NCBI RefSeq assembly: GCF_018613315.1
Contig: NZ_JAGGQL010000016.1
Location: 1-64,000, forward strand
Origin: Bacillus sp. ISL-37
GTDB taxonomy: Bacteria > Bacillota > Bacilli > Bacillales > Cytobacillaceae
Reading direction: 5' to 3'
DNA: 64,000 nt
Within the stretch, counting starts at the first letter, position 1, and each line of letters starts with the position of its first letter. Made by a program: the position numbers and the translations under genes. Shown piece after piece: positions 54,852 through 61,151 of the stretch. The notes below the pieces were generated by a model. That model did not search any database. It worked only from the letters and a program-made list of their open reading frames with translations, and was not told the origin of the DNA.

Positions 54852-56035
54852 CAGGCTTCTCCCTTTTTAAAACGCTGTTTCGTCATGTAGGTGCCACTGC
54901 GCCACAGCCATTCGACAGGCCCATAGTAAAATCTTTTGACCCACCAACTGCTAAGTCCCAACTGAACCACATAAACTCCAAGCGCAAGCATTGTTCCCGA
55001 GAAAATGGACATTTCCCCATAGTACCCTAGTCCATAACTGTAAAAAATCAATGTCGAAACGATGGACTGGAATAGGTAATTGCTGATTGAGATCCTGCCC
55101 GCAGCTTCCAGCGGGTAGAACAGTCTGTCAAATCGTTTAAGCTCAGAAATCAGCGCAATGATCAGTGCATACGCCATCGCGACCATCGCCCCGCCAAAAA
55201 CATCCTGAGCATAATCCGTCATCAATGTTTTTCCATACATGTATGGAATCGCTTTGATCATCAGGCCAAGAGTTGCGAGTACAGCCGCAGCAGCTGCAAG
55301 CTTCCTCCTTTTGTCCCGTACATTTTCAAACAGTCTGAGCTTAGCCGCCCCCGCTCCAACCATGAACAGAGGAAGGATAGTGATCAAATATAAGAACAAT
55401 CCAAACAGGTTATTATTTTTATACCATTCAGTTATTCTATGATGTGTCACTTCAGCAAAGCTGCCATTTTGATAGATGGTTATTGTCTGTTCTGCAGCTT
55501 GTGCGTCATACATTGAAAATCCCTCTCCGCCGTCAACGACTGATGCTGCACCGAGCATCAACAACAAGAGAATATTTGGAACTATGTATAAACCCAAGCC
55601 GGCTATGAGAAGCCTCTTTGCACTCAAGCCAATAAACAGAAGGAAAACAAAACCGCATACTGCATAGGTTATGAGAATATCACCTGGCCAGATCAAAAAT
55701 GCATGAATGATCCCAATCAACAACAGGATCGAGAGTCTTCTTAGTGCAAGAGGATTGAAACTCAGGCCTTTTGCTATCGTGCGTTCTCTTAAAATTACCA
55801 GACCATATCCGAACAGCATTGAAAACAGCGGGTAAAAGCTAGCCTGGATAAATAAATCAATGAACTGGTATGTAAGTAAATTTGTGTTTCCAGCCCACCA
55901 TGTTTCTGGATCGATATAAAAATAGGGCGAATGGAATGAAATCATATTTACAAGAAAAATCCCCAATAATGAAAAGCCCCGCATCCGGTCAATTGAAACA
56001 ACTCTATTTCCGGATACCTGTCCGTTAATCTCCAT
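54851..56035 (-). CDS. DUF418 membrane protein (YeiB/YxaH family)
   Basis: A 394-residue protein with about ten membrane helices. The N-terminal RVVSIDRMRGFSLLGIFLVN and the C-terminal GRISISNYLFQSIVSTLIFYSYGLGYYG and WLWRSGTYM are typical of the DUF405/DUF418 group (YeiB-like, distantly acyltransferase-like). The role is unknown. I chose the ATG at 56035 because GAGGGGG lies directly before it; an ATG at 56056 is possible. Confidence 0.82.
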   Translation of the reverse strand: MEINGQVSGNRVVSIDRMRGFSLLGIFLVNMISFHSPYFYIDPETWWAGNTNLLTYQFIDLFIQASFYPLFSMLFGYGLVILRERTIAKGLSFNPLALRRLSILLLIGIIHAFLIWPGDILITYAVCGFVFLLFIGLSAKRLLIAGLGLYIVPNILLLLMLGAASVVDGGEGFSMYDAQAAEQTITIYQNGSFAEVTHHRITEWYKNNNLFGLFLYLITILPLFMVGAGAAKLRLFENVRDKRRKLAAAAAVLATLGLMIKAIPYMYGKTLMTDYAQDVFGGAMVAMAYALIIALISELKRFDRLFYPLEAAGRISISNYLFQSIVSTLIFYSYGLGYYGEMSIFSGTMLALGVYVVQLGLSSWWVKRFYYGPVEWLWRSGTYMTKQRFKKGEA

Positions 56036-56169
56036 TTTCCCCCTCTTTCCATCCAATAGTTAACATCTAATCTATGTATATCACACAATATACCATCATG
56101 CCAAAGGTTACTGATGAACAGCTTTGAAAGAGAAAGGGGACGCCACAAACAAGACATCCCCTAAGGCTA

Positions 56170-57762
56170 TTAATTTACAAATCTGCCAGTCTTGCCATTT
56201 GCTTCCCAGTATTCATTCCGTAAATGGACCTTCTGAATTTTGCCTGAAGCCGTTTTCGGCAGTTCTTTTACGAAAGTGACTCCAGTAATTGCCTTAAAAT
56301 GGGCAAGTTTTTCTCTCGAAAAAGCAATGAGCTCCTGTTCTGAGACTTGCTCATTTTCACGAAGCACAATATATGCATGTGGAGTCTCGCCCCATTTTTC
56401 GTGAGGAACGGCAATGACTGCTGCTTCAAGGACCGACGGATGGTCATATAATACCCCCTCAACTTCGATGGAGGAAATATTTTCGCCTCCGCTAATGATG
56501 ACGTCTTTCTTGCGGTCGACGATATCAATGTTGCCGTATTCATCGACCGTTGCCATGTCCCCGGTATGAAGCCAGCCATTACGGATCGTTTCCATCGTCG
56601 CCTCTTCATTTTTCCAGTACCCTTTCATGACTCCATTGCTTCGGGTAATGACTTCACCTATTTCCTTGCCATCATGGGCAACCTCATCGCCATGATCATT
56701 CACGACTTTTACCTGACTGCCAATCATGGATATACCTGCTTTTGCTTTCATTCGGTATTGTTCATTCAAAGGAAGCTGCTTCAAATGGGACCTGACAGTT
56801 GAAATTGTGCTTAAAGGGGAGGATTCTGTCATGCCGTATACCTGGATGAACTCCCAGCCCAGTTCCTTTTCCACCCGGGTAACGAATGCTGGTGGCGGAG
56901 CAGAACCGGCAATGACCACCCGAACCTGCTGTTCGATGCTCGGGACATTTTTTTCATAAAACTGAAGCAGCGCATTCAACACAGTTGGAGCCATGTGCAT
57001 GACGCTGACTTTGTGTTTTTCCAACGCGTTAAAAATAGTCTCCGGGGTCGTTTTGCGCAGGCATACCTGCGAAGCGCCGTTCGCTGTGTAATAGAATGGC
57101 GATCCCCATCCGTTAACATGGAACATCGGCAGGACATGCAGGAGGACATCCTCATCGCTGACGCGTAAATGGTGCATTGTGCTAAGAGCGTGGAGGTAAT
57201 TATTCCGGTGCGTGAGCATGACTCCTTTTGGATTCCCAGTCGTCCCACTTGTATAAAGCAGACTGCAGACATCATTTTCATCAAGCTCTTCACGTTTGAA
57301 TGTTTCAGCAGAATGTTGTAAAAGCCACTCGTCATAACTAATTTCATCCAGGCTATCATCCATGTAATGGACAATAATGTGCTGAACGCTTTCGAGCTGA
57401 TCCTTGATTGGCTGGATTATATGATATAAATCCTGGTCCACGAACAAAACCTTTGATTCACTGTGGTTAAGGATGAACAAATAATCATCCGGCTTCAGTC
57501 GAATATTCAACGGGACCATGACTCCGCCAACCTGGAATACACCATAGAAACCTTCCAGCATTTCGATCGAATTCGGGGCAAGATAGGCAATCCGATCACC
57601 CTTGCACACTCCAAGATTTCTTAATCCATCCGAAAGCCTGTTCACCCTTTCATTCAACTCAGAATATGTAAGCGCCCTGTCTTCAGAAAAAATGGCTTTC
57701 TTGTCGCCGTAAAGCGACAATGCACGGTCTAGAAACTGGCTCACCAGCAATGGAACGTTCAT
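56170..57762 (-). CDS. Acyl-CoA synthetase (AMP-binding, medium/long-chain type)
   Basis: A 530-residue member of the ANL superfamily. The P-loop is YTSGTTGNPKGVM, then the adenine-binding YGMTES, the hinge GWLHTGDMATVDEYG, and the catalytic Lys in KTASGKIQK near the end. It should activate a fatty acid with ATP and CoA. The closest group by motif is the AlkK/YngI-like medium-chain ligases; the exact chain length cannot be told from sequence. It stands alone, divergent from gerP. Confidence 0.88.
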   Translation of the reverse strand: MNVPLLVSQFLDRALSLYGDKKAIFSEDRALTYSELNERVNRLSDGLRNLGVCKGDRIAYLAPNSIEMLEGFYGVFQVGGVMVPLNIRLKPDDYLFILNHSESKVLFVDQDLYHIIQPIKDQLESVQHIIVHYMDDSLDEISYDEWLLQHSAETFKREELDENDVCSLLYTSGTTGNPKGVMLTHRNNYLHALSTMHHLRVSDEDVLLHVLPMFHVNGWGSPFYYTANGASQVCLRKTTPETIFNALEKHKVSVMHMAPTVLNALLQFYEKNVPSIEQQVRVVIAGSAPPPAFVTRVEKELGWEFIQVYGMTESSPLSTISTVRSHLKQLPLNEQYRMKAKAGISMIGSQVKVVNDHGDEVAHDGKEIGEVITRSNGVMKGYWKNEEATMETIRNGWLHTGDMATVDEYGNIDIVDRKKDVIISGGENISSIEVEGVLYDHPSVLEAAVIAVPHEKWGETPHAYIVLRENEQVSEQELIAFSREKLAHFKAITGVTFVKELPKTASGKIQKVHLRNEYWEANGKTGRFVN

Positions 57763-58076
57763 AATCTGCCTCCTGTAGAATAATTTTATAATTCTAAATA
57801 TATAAATATATTAACATATTATCGCTTCTGTTATATGAATTTTTATCTGTTATATAACAAGTATTTTCTTCAAGGCAGCTTTTGCTCTGAGTGAATTGTT
57901 TTTTAGCTTAGCACCTTATCTGAACAAGAGCTATTAGAAAGAAACCAAATTTCCAACACCCTCTTTTAAATGGAACAGTCTGTAAAAAGAGCCTTTTAAA
58001 CACAATAGGCATTTTAATCACAATCTTTGTCTGGGCACATAGGATATTAAAGAAATCTAATTAAAGGGTGTTGCAA
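57763..58076. other. Divergent gap between acyl-CoA ligase and gerP
   Basis: A 314-bp AT-rich gap without a gene. It holds a SigK-like promoter for gerP at 58020-58046. I see no repeat. Confidence 0.5.
58020..58046 (+). promoter_or_regulatory. Candidate SigK promoter of gerP
   Basis: CATAGGATA (58038-58046) fits the SigK -10 pattern CATAnnnTA, with AC at 58020-58021 about 16 bp upstream. gerP is made in the mother cell late in sporulation in B. subtilis. Confidence 0.45.
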
Positions 58077-58298
58077 ATGCCAGCAATTGTCGGAGTCGCA
58101 CAGGTCATTTCTCTGGGAAACAGCGCTGTCTTCCACATAGGCGATGTTTACAGAATAAGCCCGGTTTCCAATGCTAAAACTTTTTCCGGTGCTGGTTCAT
58201 TTAATACCGGAGATGGATTGACCGTGTACAATAATCAAAGTTCAACAAATACCTATGATCAGGATGCCGTCGATCAAGGCAATTATCTGAATGTATAA
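58077..58298 (+). CDS. gerPA: Spore germination protein GerPA
   Basis: A 73-residue protein, the same length as B. subtilis GerPA, with the family opening MPAIVG and the motif GSFNTGDGLTVYNN. GerP proteins lie in the spore coat and help germinants pass the outer layers to reach the inner-membrane receptors. The ATG at 58077 behind AAAGGGTG is preferred to the GTG at 58068. First gene of the gerPABCDEF operon. Confidence 0.93.
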   Translation: MPAIVGVAQVISLGNSAVFHIGDVYRISPVSNAKTFSGAGSFNTGDGLTVYNNQSSTNTYDQDAVDQGNYLNV

Positions 58299-58312
58299 TG
58301 CGGGTGAGTACA

Positions 58313-58567
58313 ATGAATTTTTATATACAACAATCGATCAATATCAACCAGCTGAGGATTGATGGAATCACCAACTCTTCTGTTTTGCAAATTGGCAGTG
58401 CAGGAATGATAAAGCCAGTTTCTTACCTTTATAACACTGGGGGATTCACAGCACCTGCTCCAGAGGCTGTCCACCCTACCGAAATTTCAACTGGCATGGA
58501 GGGTGTACCTGGAGGCACACTGGAAGCGCCAGCCGTACCACTGCAAGCTCCTGTCCGTAAAAATTAA
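58313..58567 (+). CDS. gerPB: Spore germination protein GerPB
   Basis: An 84-residue protein with the GerPB core NFYIQQSININQLRIDGITN and SSVLQIGSAG and a proline/alanine-rich tail (VPLQAPVRKN). The ATG at 58313 has GGGTGAG upstream; the ATG at 58298 overlaps the gerPA stop. Part of the gerP operon. Confidence 0.9.
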   Translation: MNFYIQQSININQLRIDGITNSSVLQIGSAGMIKPVSYLYNTGGFTAPAPEAVHPTEISTGMEGVPGGTLEAPAVPLQAPVRKN

Positions 58568-58606
58568 ACTAGTGTCAAAATGCTGGGTCGAGGCGAGGTG
58601 ATTCGT

Positions 58607-59221
58607 TTGAACACGGAATTCTATCAATATGTAAAGAAGCTGCATTTATATGTGGAACACCAGAGCAGAAAGACTGCCAGATTGGAGAAGATGGTTTTAG
58701 AGCTGCAACGGGAAATTGCTGCACTTAAGGAGCGGCCTCCGGTTCAAATCGGAAATATCGAGTATAAGTTCGACCAGTTAAAAGTGGAAACGCTCGAAGG
58801 AACCTTAAATATCGGCTTGAACCCATCAGAATTGAATGGGATCGAAGATTTTTCCGTTGATCAAAAATCTGTGAATGTTCCGATTCCGCCAAAGCAGTTA
58901 TTTAAAAGGACAATCGAGATTGAAACAGCACTGAACCAATATCTTGAATCTGATTTGGAGAATATTTACCGAGGTGCCCAAACGGAGTTGGGAATAAGTG
59001 TAGATGATTCGTATTTTGAGTTCATAAAAAATGATATTAAAAAACAGTTGTCTGGCAGAGCCGCTCAACATTTACAGGAACAATCATCAAGTGAAAGAGG
59101 CACTGAACTAAGCCCTCAGCTGAATGAAAAGGTGATTGATTTGCTTAAACAGGAAATCCAGAATGGTGTATTCCTGTTCCTGAAAAACCTGCCGGATAGT
59201 GTAAAGGAAGGACGTTCATAA
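58607..59221 (+). CDS. gerPC: Spore germination protein GerPC
   Basis: A 204-residue protein, close to the 205 residues of B. subtilis GerPC. The N-terminus (about 1-45) is a predicted coiled coil (HLYVEHQSRKTARLEKMVLE), followed by PPVQIGNIEYKFDQLKVETL, the family signature. I chose the TTG at 58607 behind GAGGTG because it restores the family length; the ATG at 58580 has no ribosome site. Confidence 0.9.
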   Translation: MNTEFYQYVKKLHLYVEHQSRKTARLEKMVLELQREIAALKERPPVQIGNIEYKFDQLKVETLEGTLNIGLNPSELNGIEDFSVDQKSVNVPIPPKQLFKRTIEIETALNQYLESDLENIYRGAQTELGISVDDSYFEFIKNDIKKQLSGRAAQHLQEQSSSERGTELSPQLNEKVIDLLKQEIQNGVFLFLKNLPDSVKEGRS

Positions 59222-59403
59222 TGAATTTCCAAGTCTATAACCGGGATATTTGTGTTGGTGACATCAGGGTCATCGGTGTGTCGAGCTCCTCACTGTTGAT
59301 GGTTGGGGACGCTGAAACAATCCAGCTCGCAGCTACCTTTGACACACCTGCTGAATCGTTGATTGTCGGTCCATTTGTCCCATTGTCGCCGGATATATCG
59401 TGA
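59221..59403 (+). CDS. gerPD: Spore germination protein GerPD
   Basis: A 60-residue protein beginning MNFQVYNRDICVGDIRVIGV with the repeated SSSLLMVGDAE motif that GerPB and GerPE also carry. The start codon overlaps the gerPC stop by one base (TAATG). Confidence 0.9.
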   Translation: MNFQVYNRDICVGDIRVIGVSSSSLLMVGDAETIQLAATFDTPAESLIVGPFVPLSPDIS

Positions 59404-59408
59404 TCACT

Positions 59409-59807
59409 ATGCTTCAAAGAATAACATGTGTTGACCATATAAAAATTGACTCGGTATCCTTCTCCTCAATTTTCCAGATTGGTGATTCGGAGCAAATACA
59501 GGCGGTCTCAAGGGCATTGGCCGTGCAAAGAGAGGCAGAAATATTTTTTGACAATGAAGGTAACTTCGATGCGTTTACCGTCTTTTCAGAAGCCATTCCA
59601 TTTCAAGCAGCAGATGATGAAAATGTTACTTTCTCAACCCACAACCTCAACCCAGTATTGAAGGTCAGGAACATTGATATCCTGGGTGCCTCTTCCTCAT
59701 CAGTTGTACACTTAGGAAACAGCCGCAATATAGCCATGGAAGCCCGGGTAAAGCATATACGCCAGCTTCTGCCCCGTAATAACAATTCGGGTGTGGAAGG
59801 CATATAG
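59409..59807 (+). CDS. gerPE: Spore germination protein GerPE
   Basis: A 132-residue protein with HIKIDSVSFSSIFQIGDSEQI and the conserved ALAVQREAEIFF; a second copy of the SSS-IGDS-like motif (ASSSSVVHLGNS) lies near the C-terminus. The ATG at 59409 is used; a GTG at 59400 that overlaps the gerPD stop by four bases would add three residues. The ribosome site is weak, which suggests coupling to gerPD. Confidence 0.88.
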   Translation: MLQRITCVDHIKIDSVSFSSIFQIGDSEQIQAVSRALAVQREAEIFFDNEGNFDAFTVFSEAIPFQAADDENVTFSTHNLNPVLKVRNIDILGASSSSVVHLGNSRNIAMEARVKHIRQLLPRNNNSGVEGI

Positions 59808-59821
59808 ATTTATTATGGAGC

Positions 59822-59886
59822 TTAGTCTTTATCACTGAACATCTATCAGTTTACGACAGCAACATTAGCTTTCAAAAAAAGACTAA
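59822..59886 (+). other. 9-bp inverted repeat in the gerPE-gerPF gap
   Basis: TTAGTCTTT (59822-59830) is the exact inverse of AAAGACTAA (59878-59886). The pair encloses most of the 104-bp gap before gerPF. It could form a long-range stem in the operon mRNA. Confidence 0.4.
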
Positions 59887-59911
59887 ACAAAAGCAGAAAA
59901 GGATGTTTTCA

Positions 59912-60130
59912 ATGCCAGCAATAATAGGTCCTGTGCAAATATTGAATGTAGGCGGCGGGACGGTGCAGTTTGGCGACACGCTGTTCATCTCGCCAAAAAG
60001 CAATTCAAAAACAGTCGCTGGGCAAGGTGGATTCAATACTGGCGGATTCATAGTCACGAATAATGGATTAAGCGCCAGCAATGTCCTGGATGCCAACCTG
60101 ATTGACCAGCCAACAGTAGGAAATAACTAG
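59912..60130 (+). CDS. gerPF: Spore germination protein GerPF
   Basis: A 72-residue protein, the length of B. subtilis GerPF, similar to GerPA: MPAIIGPVQIL, FGDTLFISPKSNSKT, GFNTGGFIVTNNG and the ending VGNN. The ATG at 59912 has AAAAGG upstream; an ATG at 59903 is less well spaced. Its end overlaps the end of yisB by four bases. Confidence 0.93.
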   Translation: MPAIIGPVQILNVGGGTVQFGDTLFISPKSNSKTVAGQGGFNTGGFIVTNNGLSASNVLDANLIDQPTVGNN

Positions 60131-60435
60131 CGCTTATTTCTTTTTCGCGCATTAGATTTTGTAATTTTCGGCAGCCTTGTAGAAGGCTGCTTTTTTATCC
60201 ATTTCAAAAACTTCTGCAATTCAGGATGGGAGCGGAGTCGATCAATCGTGTTCAAACCCGCTGTAAGCTCTTCATTCGTGAACAGAGCATGAATCTGTTT
60301 ATGACAAGGGATACATAGAATGGCAGTTGGCATGAAAGTGCCTCCCATTTCTTTAGGAATCAGATGATGGACTGTCACCTCAACCTCTTCCCGGCAGCAT
60401 AATTCACATGTTGCAATTTGTTTTTTCTTAGCCAC
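60127..60435 (-). CDS. yisB: HNH endonuclease family protein YisB
   Basis: A 102-residue HNH protein. The zinc site is CELC and CIPCH and the metal-binding His pair lies in VTVHHLIPKEMGG, followed by KQIHALF. It is small, basic at the C-terminus (SNARKRNKR), and probably cuts or binds DNA. In B. subtilis yisB also lies beside gerPF. It converges on gerPF with a four-base overlap. Confidence 0.88.
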   Translation of the reverse strand: MAKKKQIATCELCCREEVEVTVHHLIPKEMGGTFMPTAILCIPCHKQIHALFTNEELTAGLNTIDRLRSHPELQKFLKWIKKQPSTRLPKITKSNARKRNKR

Positions 60436-60540
60436 TCGATGGTTCCTCCCCTGTAAAATGAAGTCGCTTTTTTCTATGATAGCACCACGTAGCTGCGACC
60501 GAAATCATGGCTTACTTACTGGTCAGGTGTTACTTAGCTT

Positions 60541-61005
60541 TATTGGTTACCTCAATTCCGAAAATTCTGCTTTTTAGGGCGCCAATACACTCTATTGGTT
60601 ACCTCAATTTCGGATTTTCTGCTTTTTAGGGCACCAATGCCCTCTATTGGTTACCACATTTCCAGGATTTCTGCTTTTTAGGGCACCCATACGCTCTATT
60701 GGTTACCTCAATTTTAGAATTTCTGCTTTTTAGGGCGCCAATACGCTCTATTGGTTACCTCAATTCCGGAATTTCTGCTTTTTAGGGCGCCAATACGCTC
60801 TATTGGTTACCTCAATTCCGGAATTTCTGCTTTTTAGGGCGCCAATGCCCTCTATTGGTTACCTCAATTTTAGAATTTCTGCTTTTTAGGGCGCCAATAC
60901 GCTCTATTGGTTACCTAATTACCAGGATTTCTGCTTTTTAGGGCGCCAATGCCCTCTATTGGTTACCACATTTCCATGATTTCTGCTTTTTAGGGCGCCA
61001 ATGCT
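60541..61005. repeat. 52-bp tandem repeat array, nine copies
   Basis: TATTGGTTACC recurs at 60541, 60593, 60645, 60697, 60749, 60801, 60853, 60905 and 60957, exactly 52 bp apart. Each unit also has TTTCTGCTTTTTAGGGCGCC and ends CCAATA, which can pair with TATTGG of the same unit to form a hairpin. It fills the gap between addA and yisB. Confidence 0.96.
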
Positions 61006-61101
61006 ACAAAGGGTTCCTACACAAAGCTTACTACGATTGTCATGTATCTAATTAACAGCCAATACAATTTCGTTTAAGCATGTTCCTGAGAAAATTAATA
61101 T

Positions 61102-61142
61102 AAAAAACCGGCAGGATTATTATTCACATCCCACCGGTTTTT
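61102..61142 (-). terminator. Terminator of addA
   Basis: On the minus strand AAAAACCGG plus TGGGAT pairs with ATCCTG plus CCGGTTTTTT (one mismatch pair), followed by T-rich sequence. Confidence 0.8.
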
Positions 61143-61151
61143 AACATTACT

